DNA from: Spirosoma endbachense
GTDB lineage: Bacteria > Bacteroidota > Bacteroidia > Cytophagales > Spirosomataceae
Length of the DNA stretch: 64,000 bases
Assembly: GCF_010233585.1 (NCBI RefSeq)
Contig: NZ_CP045997.1
Span: 3,125,779 to 3,189,778, forward strand
Direction of reading: 5' to 3'
The notes beneath the pieces are model-generated. The model searched no databases. It was not told the DNA's origin and saw nothing but the letters and a program-made list of their open reading frames with translations. The position numbers were made by a program, and so were the translations under genes. Each line of letters opens with the position of its first letter. The first letter of the stretch is position 1. This document shows positions 24,983-33,814 of the stretch, piece by piece.

Positions 24983-25435
24983 ATGCTCGCCGTTATTCAG
25001 CGTGTTTCTCACGCTTCCGTTACCATCAACAATCAGGTGAAAGGTCAGATCGGGATCGGCTTTCTTGTTCTGGTTGGTGTAACTCATTCAGATACCCGCG
25101 ACGATGTAGACTGGCTCAGCAAGAAGATCGTTGGTATGCGGATTTTCAACGATGCCGATGATAAAATGAACCTCGATCTGGCTACTGTTGGCGGAGATAT
25201 TTTGCTCATAAGCCAATTTACGCTCCATGCCAGCACCAAAAAAGGAAATCGCCCCAGCTTTATCGAAGCGGCCCGGCCTGATATAGCCATTCCGCTCTAC
25301 GAAGCAATGATTAAGCAATTATCGGCTGACTTAGGCAAGCCCGTTCAGACCGGTGAATTTGGCGCCGACATGAAAGTATCTTTACTTAATGATGGCCCTG
25401 TAACAATTGTGATCGACTCAAAAAACCGAAGCTGA
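24983..25435 (+). CDS. dtd: D-aminoacyl-tRNA deacylase
   Basis: 150 residues from the ATG at 24983 (a TTG at 24971 would add four residues). The enzyme removes D-amino acids, and also mischarged glycine, from tRNA. Diagnostic motifs are present: SQFTL at 77-81 and the NDGPVT segment with the Gly138-Pro139 pair that forms the active site in trans across the dimer. Length matches the family. Its stop overlaps the start of the DUF2237 gene as TGATG, so the two are probably translationally coupled. Confidence 0.95.
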   Translation: MLAVIQRVSHASVTINNQVKGQIGIGFLVLVGVTHSDTRDDVDWLSKKIVGMRIFNDADDKMNLDLATVGGDILLISQFTLHASTKKGNRPSFIEAARPDIAIPLYEAMIKQLSADLGKPVQTGEFGADMKVSLLNDGPVTIVIDSKNRS

Positions 25436-25812
25436 TGCCAACAAATCCAGAACCCCGGAATGTATTGGGAAGTAGCCTCGGCTGTTGCTGCACCAGCCCC
25501 ATGACCGGGTTCTATCGCGACGGATTTTGCCGGACGAATGCGCAGGATCCGGGTCATCACGTCATTTGTGCGATCATGACCGAGCCTTTTTTGCGATTCA
25601 CCCGCAGCCGGGGCAATGACCTCTCGACACCTTATCCGGAATTTCAATTTCCCGGCTTAAAACCCGGCGACCGGTGGTGTCTCTCTGTCCTTCGCTGGCT
25701 CGAAGCTTACGAAGCAGGCATGGCCCCGCCTATATTGCTGGCCTGCACGCATGAACGCGCTCTCCAGTACGTTACCATCGATATGTTACGTGAGCTTGCA
25801 TTCGAAGAATAA
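25435..25812 (+). CDS. DUF2237 family protein
   Basis: 125 residues, the full length of the family. Conserved features: NVLGSSLGCCCTSPMTGFYRDG at the N-terminus, a middle segment TRSRGNDLSTP, FPGLKPGDRWCL, and RWLEAYEAGMAPP. Cysteines at the N-terminus and in DRWCLS are candidates for metal or thiol chemistry. The family has no established function. It starts inside the stop codon of dtd (TGATG), which suggests tight co-expression with a tRNA quality-control enzyme. Confidence 0.9.
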   Translation: MPTNPEPRNVLGSSLGCCCTSPMTGFYRDGFCRTNAQDPGHHVICAIMTEPFLRFTRSRGNDLSTPYPEFQFPGLKPGDRWCLSVLRWLEAYEAGMAPPILLACTHERALQYVTIDMLRELAFEE

Positions 25813-25953
25813 CTACCTTAAGTTCCCATTTCTATTTTTTTAGTACTACGAAACCATTTTGAACGTTCGTTACCTAAAAAACACTACTTTTACTTAAACC
25901 AGCCCATTGGTTATGCCATTCGCCCAAAGCGACGGGATAACTAAGTCAGCCGA

Positions 25954-26595
25954 ATGGATTTTTTGCCCTCCGATCTTACTGCCTATGCCGAAGCGCACAC
26001 ATCGCCCGAGAGCGATCTGCTGCGTCAGCTCAACCGCAATACCCATGCCCACATTATGGCTCCCCGGATGCTGTCCGGACATATGCAGGGTCGTTTCCTA
26101 TCCATGATTTCCTGGATGATTCGCCCCCGGCGCATTCTCGAAATAGGCACTTACACAGGTTATTCAGCGCTTTGTCTCGCCGAAGGGCTAACAGAAGACG
26201 GGCGGCTGATCACGATTGATCACAACGAAGAACTGGAAGGTTTTGCCCGCTCCTACTGGCAGCAATCGCCACTGAATACTAAAATCGATTTTCGCCTTGG
26301 TCTGGCCGCTGACATTATTCCAACCCTCGACGAGACGTTCGACCTGGTCTTCATTGACGCCGACAAGCGCAATAATTCATTGTATTTCGACCTGATTTTC
26401 GACAAACTCCGACCGGGTGGTTTCATCCTGGCCGATAATGTTTTGTGGAGTGGCAAGGTTATTGAATCCGTAAAATCATCTGATCAGGATACGCCCGCCG
26501 TGCTGGCTTTTAATCAGAAGATACAGGCCGACTCACGCATCGAAAATGTGCTTTTGCCCGTCCGGGACGGGATAATGATGATACGCAAACGCTGA
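25954..26595 (+). CDS. Class I O-methyltransferase, CCoAOMT type
   Basis: 213 residues, usual size for the bacterial branch of the catechol/caffeoyl-CoA O-methyltransferase family. Motif I is LEIGTYTGYSALCLAEGL (about 61-78). The acidic ribose-binding residue follows in ITIDHNEE, DLVFIDADKRN provides metal-binding Asp residues, and ADNVLWSGKV is the conserved last metal-site motif. It would transfer methyl from S-adenosylmethionine to a hydroxyl of a small substrate in a divalent-metal-dependent way; substrate unknown. It stands alone: 141 bases after DUF2237 and 41 before the transglycosylase. Confidence 0.92.
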   Translation: MDFLPSDLTAYAEAHTSPESDLLRQLNRNTHAHIMAPRMLSGHMQGRFLSMISWMIRPRRILEIGTYTGYSALCLAEGLTEDGRLITIDHNEELEGFARSYWQQSPLNTKIDFRLGLAADIIPTLDETFDLVFIDADKRNNSLYFDLIFDKLRPGGFILADNVLWSGKVIESVKSSDQDTPAVLAFNQKIQADSRIENVLLPVRDGIMMIRKR

Positions 26596-26636
26596 ATTAC
26601 GATTGACAAAAACGGGCCGCCGTAGCGGTACGATTT

Positions 26637-29006
26637 ATGAAAAAATTGACGTACTCCCTAACCCTTTTATTCGCACTAATCAGCCTGGTAGTAGCAGCCC
26701 AAACGTCGGTGCCCGTTGTACCTGAGCAAGTGACGTTTGCCGATATTTCGGTTCGGTTAGACCCCGACGCCCGACGCATCGTGCAACAGGATGTCAATGC
26801 CTTACTGTCGAACCGACAATACTGGACGGCCAAACTCGATCGTGTGGCCCTGTATTTTCCGATGATCGAAGCGATTCTGATTGATGAAGATGTACCTACC
26901 GATTTCAAATACCTTGCCGTACAGGAAAGCTCGCTCACTCCCGATGCCGTCTCGGCGTCAACGGCTGTTGGCTACTGGCAGTTCAAGCGCGAAACGGCCA
27001 CGGATCATGGCTTACGGGTCGATGACGAGATTGATGAGCGTAAAAGTATTACGGCTTCTACCCACGGGGCTGCTAAATACTTAAAAAAGAGCAATGCGCA
27101 GTTTAACAACTGGGTTGCATCACTCTATTCATATTACCTTGGTGCGGGCGGTATTTCCAAACTGATTCCGCCCGATTGGTCCTATGCCCGCGAGGTAGCA
27201 CTGGATGGTCGCACGGATCGGTATATTCTACGTTTCTTCGCCCATAAGGTAGCCATCGAAAATGCTCTGAAATTCCACCAGACAACGAATCAATTCGCGC
27301 TGATTGAATATGCAAACGGTGGTGGGAAAAGCCTTAAATCCATTTCGGATGAGCTGGGTGTTGATGAGTACGAACTTCGTAAATACAATCGCTGGATTCT
27401 GGGCGACGCGGTTCCGACAGACAAGGCCTATGTGATGGCCATCCCGGTTTTAAATAATCAGATCAATGACGTTCGGCAGAAGATCGTTAGCGTTGGGGCC
27501 CGGAAAACTCCCGATTTTGTGCAGAATGATGTGGGTTTCCCGGTTCTGCGTCGCGTAACAACGGGCCTTAGCAAAAACGAGCCGGTCCTGTATGAAATCA
27601 ATGGTCTGCCGGGCATTCAGGCACAAGCGGGAGACAACAGTGCTTCACTGGCTCGAAAAGCAAAAATCAGCCTGTCGAGCTTTCTGCGTTACAATGACAT
27701 GAACGAGCGCGATCCGATCATTGTCAATGATGTGTATTACCTGGCCAAGAAAATGAAAAAAGCCCTGGTGCCTTTTCATACAGTACGCCAGGACGAAACA
27801 TCACGCAGCATCTCGCAACGCTACGGTATCAGGCTCAAAAAACTGATGCGCTACAACCGTCTCGACCGGCTTCAGAAACTGGCCGTTGGCCGGGTCATGT
27901 GGCTGCGCGAACGTCGGCCAGCGAACAAGCCCATTGAGATCATCAATGCGCCAACACCACCAGTTTATGATCAGACGCCTACTCCGCCCACCCGTGCAGA
28001 TGTGGCTGACCGCAGCTCCGGGGGGCCGAATCGACCGGTAACGGGTATTGACAATGTTCCCCGGAATGCGTCAGAGCGAAAAAAATACCAGCCTAAACTG
28101 GTTGAAGGAGGGATTACGCCTAACGATGGTACGTCGGAACCAGCAACTGCGCCCCGTCAGGAGCCAGCGCGCCCGTCGATCAGTCCCGTTGGCGATAATA
28201 ATCCGGTTTCCAACGATCGTCCGGTTCCAACCACAACCAGTCGGTCAACCACCACCGACGGCTCGCAGCGTGTGGTAATCGTTCGCACCCCCGATGCATC
28301 AGAAGCACCCCGTACCGTTCCGGTCGCGACTGCTCCTGAGCGCGAGCAACCGGCGACAGAGATGCCAGCCACGCCCGTAAAAACAACGAAGCCATCGGAC
28401 ACGTACGCCAGTAACCGCCCGACCACCAAGGCAGCGCCTATCCAGCAAAGCGGCTACGAAGGCCCACGTGAACAGCAGGCCGATGGTACTTTATCGGCAG
28501 TAACTCCCCCATCGTCCCGCCCAACTCCACCAGCGGTCGTCAAAACGGAACCCCGCTCAACTCCTCCTGCCGAAAAACCTTTGCCAGAGCCGGTTAAGCC
28601 ATCGCCATCCGTTATGAATCGGACAACTCCGCCAACCAGTTCGGTCAATAAATCAGCCGCTACCCACACGGTTGAGCCTGGCCAGACTTATTACAGTATT
28701 TCCAGACTATATGGCTTACGTGTTGAGGAGTTACTGGCGTTAAATAATCTGACCATGAACAACGTGCTTGAAGTTGGTCAGCAGTTAACGGTAAAACCAA
28801 CCGCTGGCCGTGTAGTTCAGCCATCGCGCACCAGTGATGCCCCGGCAACAAAAGCAGACGTGACCTATCATACCGTCGAAAAAGGCGAAACGATGTTCCG
28901 CATTTCGAAGCAGTATGGCGTAACGATCGAACAGATTCAGGAATGGAACAATCTCACCGACAATAGTGTCAAAGTGGGTCAACGGATTAAAATACTGAAG
29001 CAGTAG
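26637..29006 (+). CDS. MltD-like lytic transglycosylase with LysM domains
   Basis: 789 residues. The signal peptide ends near VVAAQ. The transglycosylase (SLT) domain covers about 75-200, with catalytic Glu97 in AVQESSL, the GYWQFKRETA segment and LYSYYLGAGG. It cleaves peptidoglycan between MurNAc and GlcNAc, forming the anhydro product, in the periplasm. A LysM-like unit lies near 380-425 (FHTVRQDETSRSISQRYG). A 220-residue Pro/Thr-rich linker follows, and two clear LysM repeats end the protein (HTVEPGQTYYSISRLYG and HTVEKGETMFRISKQYG). LysM repeats bind the glycan strands. A rho-independent terminator follows the stop. Confidence 0.95.
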   Translation: MKKLTYSLTLLFALISLVVAAQTSVPVVPEQVTFADISVRLDPDARRIVQQDVNALLSNRQYWTAKLDRVALYFPMIEAILIDEDVPTDFKYLAVQESSLTPDAVSASTAVGYWQFKRETATDHGLRVDDEIDERKSITASTHGAAKYLKKSNAQFNNWVASLYSYYLGAGGISKLIPPDWSYAREVALDGRTDRYILRFFAHKVAIENALKFHQTTNQFALIEYANGGGKSLKSISDELGVDEYELRKYNRWILGDAVPTDKAYVMAIPVLNNQINDVRQKIVSVGARKTPDFVQNDVGFPVLRRVTTGLSKNEPVLYEINGLPGIQAQAGDNSASLARKAKISLSSFLRYNDMNERDPIIVNDVYYLAKKMKKALVPFHTVRQDETSRSISQRYGIRLKKLMRYNRLDRLQKLAVGRVMWLRERRPANKPIEIINAPTPPVYDQTPTPPTRADVADRSSGGPNRPVTGIDNVPRNASERKKYQPKLVEGGITPNDGTSEPATAPRQEPARPSISPVGDNNPVSNDRPVPTTTSRSTTTDGSQRVVIVRTPDASEAPRTVPVATAPEREQPATEMPATPVKTTKPSDTYASNRPTTKAAPIQQSGYEGPREQQADGTLSAVTPPSSRPTPPAVVKTEPRSTPPAEKPLPEPVKPSPSVMNRTTPPTSSVNKSAATHTVEPGQTYYSISRLYGLRVEELLALNNLTMNNVLEVGQQLTVKPTAGRVVQPSRTSDAPATKADVTYHTVEKGETMFRISKQYGVTIEQIQEWNNLTDNSVKVGQRIKILKQ

Positions 29007-29032
29007 ATAAGTTTATTGCCTCATTTTTTTTC

Positions 29033-29068
29033 AAAAAAGCCGCTCAGTGATAACAGAGCGGCTTTTTT
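29033..29068 (+). terminator. Rho-independent terminator after the transglycosylase
   Basis: A 13-bp stem (AAAAAAGCCGCTC pairing with GAGCGGCTTTTTT) and a 10-base loop, ending in a run of six T. It lies 27 bases after the stop at 29006. Confidence 0.9.
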
Positions 29069-29175
29069 CATGCATTCAACTTACAACACCAATTGATACG
29101 CATCAATTATACACTTAATTTAGAGTAATCGGTATGGCTGTATAAACTGCTTTACCTTTATTCAACTACTCATAA

Positions 29176-30561
29176 ATGAACCGGTTTCTACGCTTAGGCG
29201 GAGTTCTGGCAGTTCTGTTTTCCTGGCTACTACCAACGTATCATCTTTGGGGAATGCATGCGGACGTTACGACAACCCTTGCTGCCCCTGGTGGGTGGGG
29301 TGATTGTAAAAGCGGTTATGCCCAATCGGTAGTAGTTCAGGCCTATGGACCTATAAAGCTCGAACGTCCGGCAAAAACATCCCTATGTCCGGGTTCTGAC
29401 GCAATCGTACTGAAAGCGCCCGAATTACCAGCAACGTACACCTGGTACTGGAACGGTTCAGCGATCAGCGGCTTAAACGCCAATACGCAGGTTGTTTCGC
29501 AACCGGGCAGCTATTATGCCCGCGTTCGGGACAAGAGTACTGGCCTGGAAACGAATACCGATACCATCACGTTGAGCAAAGCAATAAATCCAACAGCCAC
29601 GCTTAGTGCAGCGAATTCTACGGGTACCTTCTGCGAACGTGATTCGTTACAACTCACAGCCGGAGGTGGCCTTTCGTATCAGTGGTTTTTAAACGATCGG
29701 GAGATTATTGGACCACATGGCCCAACATTTAAGGCTAAACAGGCCGGACGCTATTCGGCAACGGTAACTGATGCAAACGGTTGCCATGCTAATTCAGACC
29801 CACTTACGATTACGGTACAGGCTCGTCCGAAACCTGCAATCGATTCCATTCCGCCGGTTTGCGGAATCGATGCGTCGGCGATCAGCCTTCGTGCCTCTCC
29901 GCCGGGAGGTACATTCAGCGGGCCGGGCGTCAGTGGTTCGTCGTTCGACCCAAAGTTGGCCGGATTCGGGGTCCATACGATCAGCTATTTGTCTCCACCT
30001 GCCAATGGCTGTTCAGGCGAAAACGACCAGCGGCTAATTCGCGTGAATCCGCTACCGACGGTCCAGCTTCCGGAACAAATCGAGACTAGTCCTCAGGGTA
30101 TTTTCACGCTTGAACCAATCGTAACAGGTACCGGACCTTTTTCGTACCAGTGGCGCCCGGCCATCTGGCTTAACAATTCAACACAACCGGTGGTCAAGGT
30201 AATCTTTCCCAGGCAGGATACGACCTATATCGTTCGTGTGCGGGATGTGTTCGGTTGCGTAGCTGAAGGATCGATACGAATCATTGTCCGCTCAAAAGCC
30301 AGCATTCCTGATGCTTTTACTCCCAATGGTGATCAGATCAACGACACCTGGAAATTGCCTGGTATCGAGACATATCCAAAGGCGCAAATGACCGTTTTAA
30401 ACCGCTGGGGCGAGGTCGTATTCCGTTCTCAGGACGGATATATCACTCCTTTCGATGGACGATACAATGGTGAACCTTTGCCTACAGGAGTGTATCTTTA
30501 CATACTGAAGCTATCGCCCGATGCCGAGCCGCTGCGCGGATCGGTTGTGTTGGCACGATAG
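29176..30561 (+). CDS. Surface protein with type IX secretion type B C-terminal domain
   Basis: 461 residues with an N-terminal signal peptide (hydrophobic run about 8-25). Ig/PKD-like beta domains make up most of the protein: TYTWYWNGSAI near 92, a second unit around LSYQWFLNDREI near 171, and a third around PFSYQWRPAIW near 322, alternating with SGPGVSGS-type segments. The C-terminus from about residue 376 (IPDAFTPNGDQINDTWKLPG to GVYLYILKL) is the CHU_C/gliding-motility type B sorting domain. Such proteins cross the outer membrane by the type IX system and are attached to or released from the surface. Role probably adhesion; ligand unknown. Confidence 0.9.
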   Translation: MNRFLRLGGVLAVLFSWLLPTYHLWGMHADVTTTLAAPGGWGDCKSGYAQSVVVQAYGPIKLERPAKTSLCPGSDAIVLKAPELPATYTWYWNGSAISGLNANTQVVSQPGSYYARVRDKSTGLETNTDTITLSKAINPTATLSAANSTGTFCERDSLQLTAGGGLSYQWFLNDREIIGPHGPTFKAKQAGRYSATVTDANGCHANSDPLTITVQARPKPAIDSIPPVCGIDASAISLRASPPGGTFSGPGVSGSSFDPKLAGFGVHTISYLSPPANGCSGENDQRLIRVNPLPTVQLPEQIETSPQGIFTLEPIVTGTGPFSYQWRPAIWLNNSTQPVVKVIFPRQDTTYIVRVRDVFGCVAEGSIRIIVRSKASIPDAFTPNGDQINDTWKLPGIETYPKAQMTVLNRWGEVVFRSQDGYITPFDGRYNGEPLPTGVYLYILKLSPDAEPLRGSVVLAR

Positions 30562-30629
30562 AATTCAGTATAAAGCAGGGAAAACCTGCATCTGATACGA
30601 TATGGCGGTTTTCTATCCGCTTTACTGCT

Positions 30630-31196
30630 ATGATTCTTATTGACAATACGTGCATCAGTGACGATGTTGCTGAAAAATTTTTCGTCTGTAATCTGGATAA
30701 ATGCAAAGGAGCCTGCTGCGTTGAGGGCGATATGGGTGCCCCGCTCGAAGGCGACGAACCAGCTATTCTGGACCGGATTTATGACGATATAAAACCTTAC
30801 CTTTCGCCGGAAGGTATTCGGGTAATTGAGCAAAAGGGTGGCTACGAATCCGATGGTGATGGCGGCTACGTCACTAATACAGTTGGCGGTCGTGAGTGCG
30901 TCTATGCTACCTGGGACGATCGCGGCATTCTAAAATGTGGCATTGAAGAAGCCTACAACGATGGCAAAGTAGACTGGAAAAAACCCATCTCGTGCCACCT
31001 CTACCCGATCCGCGTTACCAAATATGAATCATTTCATGCCCTTAATTACGACCGTTGGCCCATTTGCAGCCCTGCCTGTAGTTTCGGCGAACAGTTGAAT
31101 GTACCCATCTATAAGTTTGTTCGCGAAGCCCTGGTTCGGGCCTACGGCGAAGAATGGTACAGCCGATTGACAAAAGCCATCGAAGAGAAGGAATAA
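30630..31196 (+). CDS. DUF3109 family protein
   Basis: 188 residues, no signal peptide. The Cys pattern is typical of DUF3109: CNLDKCKGACCVEGD at 22-36, a middle Cys in GRECVYATWDDRGILKCGIEEA, SCHLYPIRV and WPICSPACSFG. This arrangement recalls Fe-S or zinc-binding proteins, and SCHLYPIR resembles the CxxYPxR signature of the related YkgJ-type metal-binding family. Function not established. It lies 68 bases after the surface protein gene and 52 before the alkyltransferase-like gene, in the same direction. Confidence 0.92.
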   Translation: MILIDNTCISDDVAEKFFVCNLDKCKGACCVEGDMGAPLEGDEPAILDRIYDDIKPYLSPEGIRVIEQKGGYESDGDGGYVTNTVGGRECVYATWDDRGILKCGIEEAYNDGKVDWKKPISCHLYPIRVTKYESFHALNYDRWPICSPACSFGEQLNVPIYKFVREALVRAYGEEWYSRLTKAIEEKE

Positions 31197-31248
31197 TGGC
31201 TGATGGCAAAAACGAATTGATCAGTTATCCTGCTTTCTGAATTTCCCG

Positions 31249-31584
31249 ATGGCCGAACAGCGCGACTATTTTGAAGAAGTGTATGAGGTTGTGCGTCTTA
31301 TCCCTAAAGGACGGGTCACAACCTATGGGTCCATTGCCCGCTACCTGAGCCTGCGGGCGGGTGCCCGTATGGTTGGCTGGGCCATGAACGGTTGCCGCAA
31401 TCGCCCCGATGTACCGGCACATCGGGTGGTTAACAGCGTTGGGCTATTATCTGGCAAGCATTTCTTTGGTGGCCCAACCATCATGCAGCAATTGCTGGAA
31501 GACGAGGGGGTTCGGATCGAAAAAGACCGGGTGGTGGATTTCAAAACGCTACTTTGGGACCCATCGCTGGAATTAGCTATCTAG
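31249..31584 (+). CDS. Alkyltransferase-like (MGMT-fold) DNA-binding protein
   Basis: 111 residues, corresponding only to the DNA-binding domain of O6-alkylguanine-DNA alkyltransferase. The segment VTTYGSIARYL is the helix-turn-helix. The active-site motif reads PAHRVV, so the alkyl-accepting cysteine of PCHRV is replaced by alanine. It is therefore an alkyltransferase-like (ATL) protein: known members flip and bind O6-alkylguanine without repairing it and pass the lesion to nucleotide excision repair. The conserved Arg and the GLLSGKHFFGGP loop are present. Confidence 0.92.
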   Translation: MAEQRDYFEEVYEVVRLIPKGRVTTYGSIARYLSLRAGARMVGWAMNGCRNRPDVPAHRVVNSVGLLSGKHFFGGPTIMQQLLEDEGVRIEKDRVVDFKTLLWDPSLELAI

Positions 31585-31671
31585 TATTTGATATAATTCT
31601 GACTTCTTGATTAGGTGAACCGAGTTGAAGAAAAGCGGCCAGGGCTGATCTTTATTAAAGTCGTAGAAAGT

Positions 31672-31959
31672 TTAGGGCAACAGCTTCGCAGCCTGCCTGG
31701 CCTTGTTCCGAAGTCGCCACAAAGCTGAGTCATCGCCCTCTAAATAAGCAACAAGCTCCGTCCTGCAAATCTCTTCCACGAGCCTGCCCGCTGGTATATA
31801 AGGCACTACGTCATCGTCTTCCACAGAGTCGAGCAAACAGTGCATTTCGGTTCGAACCTCTACGAAAGCCCGAGTAATGTCGAGCGTACTGGCCGTATCG
31901 GGTAGCCTACAGAGCTGACGAACAGCAGCACGGAAACATTCATGTGGATCGTCTGGCAT
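31672..31959 (-). CDS. Hypothetical 95-residue protein
   Basis: A small, acidic-to-neutral and probably helical protein with no signal peptide or membrane helix. Two cysteines near the N-terminus (HECFRAAVRQLC) and others at 61 and 75 are visible, but no motif is known to me. It lies between a convergent ATL gene (87 bases away) and the LytTR gene (120 bases away, same strand). No longer ORF overlaps it. Probably real, but with no recognised family. Confidence 0.5.
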   Translation of the reverse strand: MPDDPHECFRAAVRQLCRLPDTASTLDITRAFVEVRTEMHCLLDSVEDDDVVPYIPAGRLVEEICRTELVAYLEGDDSALWRLRNKARQAAKLLP

Positions 31960-32079
31960 AGTAGTATTTATCGAAACCGATAAGCGAAGTTAGTTTAATG
32001 CTTAACGAAGTCAATACCACTGAGCCAACGGTGTAATTTTCCGGGTAAATGGTCTAGTTGCTTTTTTAGATGCACTCTA

Positions 32080-32781
32080 CTAGGGGCTTTTCAAGGGGCG
32101 GCCAATCGACTGATAAAAACGTTCCCGATACGTATCCGATATAGGAATCAGGGTATTCTGAATCCGAATCCGGTCGCGCTCAATGGCTTCTATTTTATTC
32201 AGGGCAACCAGGTATGATTTGTGAACGCGACAAAACGTCGATTCGGGCAATTGCTGCGCCAGTTCGCCGAATGTTTCGAGCGTCATAATTTTCTCCGTGT
32301 CGAGATGAATCCGTCGGTAATCCCGCATTCCTTCAACAAACAGGATGTTATCAAGGGATACTTTCTGGAGCCGGTATTCCGTCTTGACAAACAGGAAACT
32401 GCTTTGTGTCGCTTCGTTTTCTTTGCCCGTATGTATGGATTCGTAGGCCCGCGTTACGGCCTGCAGGAAACGCTCAAATGTATAGGGTTTAAGTAAATAA
32501 TCTACCACCTGCAAATCAAATCCTTTTAGGGCGTATTGATCGAAAGCAGTCGTCAAGATAACGGCGGGTCGTTTGGGTAATGACTCCAGAAGCTGAATTC
32601 CCGAAAAACCATCCATCTCAATGTCCAGAAAAAGCAGATCGATTTTCTCTTTATGCAGGACACCAATCGCATCCAGCGCATTGTCCAGCGCGTGGTTTAG
32701 GTGCAGGAACGGTACGCGCTGTACGTACTCTTTGAGCCGAAGCATGGCCAGAGGTTCGTCTTCAACGATGAGGCAATTCAT
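32080..32781 (-). CDS. LytTR-family response regulator
   Basis: 233 residues. Receiver domain at 1-115: acidic pair E7-D8, phosphate acceptor D53 in FLDIEMDGFSG, conserved Thr in ILTTAFDQYALKGFD, and K in LLKPYTF. LytTR DNA-binding domain at about 130-230, with FVEGMRDYRRIHL and FCRVHKSYLVALNKI. It should bind direct repeats upstream of its targets when phosphorylated by the LytS-type kinase encoded just upstream. Its start overlaps the 3' end of that kinase gene by 20 bases, so the two are a coupled pair. Confidence 0.95.
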   Translation of the reverse strand: MNCLIVEDEPLAMLRLKEYVQRVPFLHLNHALDNALDAIGVLHKEKIDLLFLDIEMDGFSGIQLLESLPKRPAVILTTAFDQYALKGFDLQVVDYLLKPYTFERFLQAVTRAYESIHTGKENEATQSSFLFVKTEYRLQKVSLDNILFVEGMRDYRRIHLDTEKIMTLETFGELAQQLPESTFCRVHKSYLVALNKIEAIERDRIRIQNTLIPISDTYRERFYQSIGRPLKSP

Positions 32782-33814
32782 GGGCTTTTACCTGTACAAG
32801 TAAATCGACACAGTATTCGTCCTCCTTTGCCTGTACGTCCAGCTTATGCCGATCGGGATACAGGAGAGCTAACCGTTGTCTTAATAATTGATTGCCTAAG
32901 CCGCCATGAGTCTGCACGGTTGTTTTGCCTTTGTCGATCACATTGACACAGCAAAATCGTACTGCTTCACCGTCAATTGCAATCTGAATACGAATCGCAT
33001 CGTTCACTTTTTTATTGGTGGCATGCTTAAAGGCATTCTCAATGTAAGGAATAAAGATCATTGGCGCAATGGTCAGCGATCCGGCTTGACCAATGATCTG
33101 CAGATCGACAAAGTGCGGGTTGGTCGTTCTTATTTTCTGTAATTCAACGTATTTCCGGATGTATTCCAGCTCATTAGTCAGCGAGATCTGATCGGCCTGG
33201 GTTTCATACAGTACGAATCGCAGCAAATCAGAGAGCTTATTCAGATAAAGTGACGCCGTTTTGGCATCATGTTCGATCAACACATCGATATTATTGAGCG
33301 TATTGAACAAAAAGTGAGGATTGATCTGGGCTTTCAGCAACGACAGTTCAATTTGCAGATTCTTGTTGACTAAAGCCTCCTTTATGCGGATTTCGGCGAA
33401 CCAGGTAATGAATCCGCGAATGATGGTGCCCAGCAATCCATTGACCAACGCCAGCACGGTAAAGGTGCTCACCAGGGTCACCTCCCCTTCTACTTCCGGA
33501 AAAATTGACGCAATACTATAAACTGTAAGGGATATAACCAGCGTCGTCAGAAAGCCCGTGACAACGCTGACGGCCAGCCCGTACGCGATGAATTCCGGGA
33601 CTCGCTGCTTCGTCAGATAAATTGGAACCAGCCAGCTGTAAAATGCGTAGAAACTGATAAATCCGGTGAGTGATGCCAGTCCAATAATGACCGCCCAATC
33701 GTCGTCGAAAATGGCCTGCGAGGTAGCTCTGGACAGGAAATAGAGAAAGGTGAACAGAAACCAGTAGAGCAGCCAATAGCCAATATGGAGAAAAATAATG
33801 ACCGGCTTTTTCAT
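32762..33814 (-). CDS. LytS-type (His_kinase family) sensor kinase
   Basis: 350 residues. Four membrane helices about 8-28, 42-62, 78-104 and 115-138, then a cytoplasmic kinase part. The His_kinase box is LKAQINPHFLFNTLNNID with H167; NAFKHATNK is the N box and GGLGNQLLRQRLALLY the end of the ATPase domain. It has no periplasmic sensor domain, so it presumably senses through its membrane helices. The ATG overlaps the stop of the serine hydrolase gene by four bases (ATGA), and the gene overlaps the regulator gene by 20 bases, so all three are one operon. Confidence 0.95.
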   Translation of the reverse strand: MKKPVIIFLHIGYWLLYWFLFTFLYFLSRATSQAIFDDDWAVIIGLASLTGFISFYAFYSWLVPIYLTKQRVPEFIAYGLAVSVVTGFLTTLVISLTVYSIASIFPEVEGEVTLVSTFTVLALVNGLLGTIIRGFITWFAEIRIKEALVNKNLQIELSLLKAQINPHFLFNTLNNIDVLIEHDAKTASLYLNKLSDLLRFVLYETQADQISLTNELEYIRKYVELQKIRTTNPHFVDLQIIGQAGSLTIAPMIFIPYIENAFKHATNKKVNDAIRIQIAIDGEAVRFCCVNVIDKGKTTVQTHGGLGNQLLRQRLALLYPDRHKLDVQAKEDEYCVDLLVQVKAHELPHR

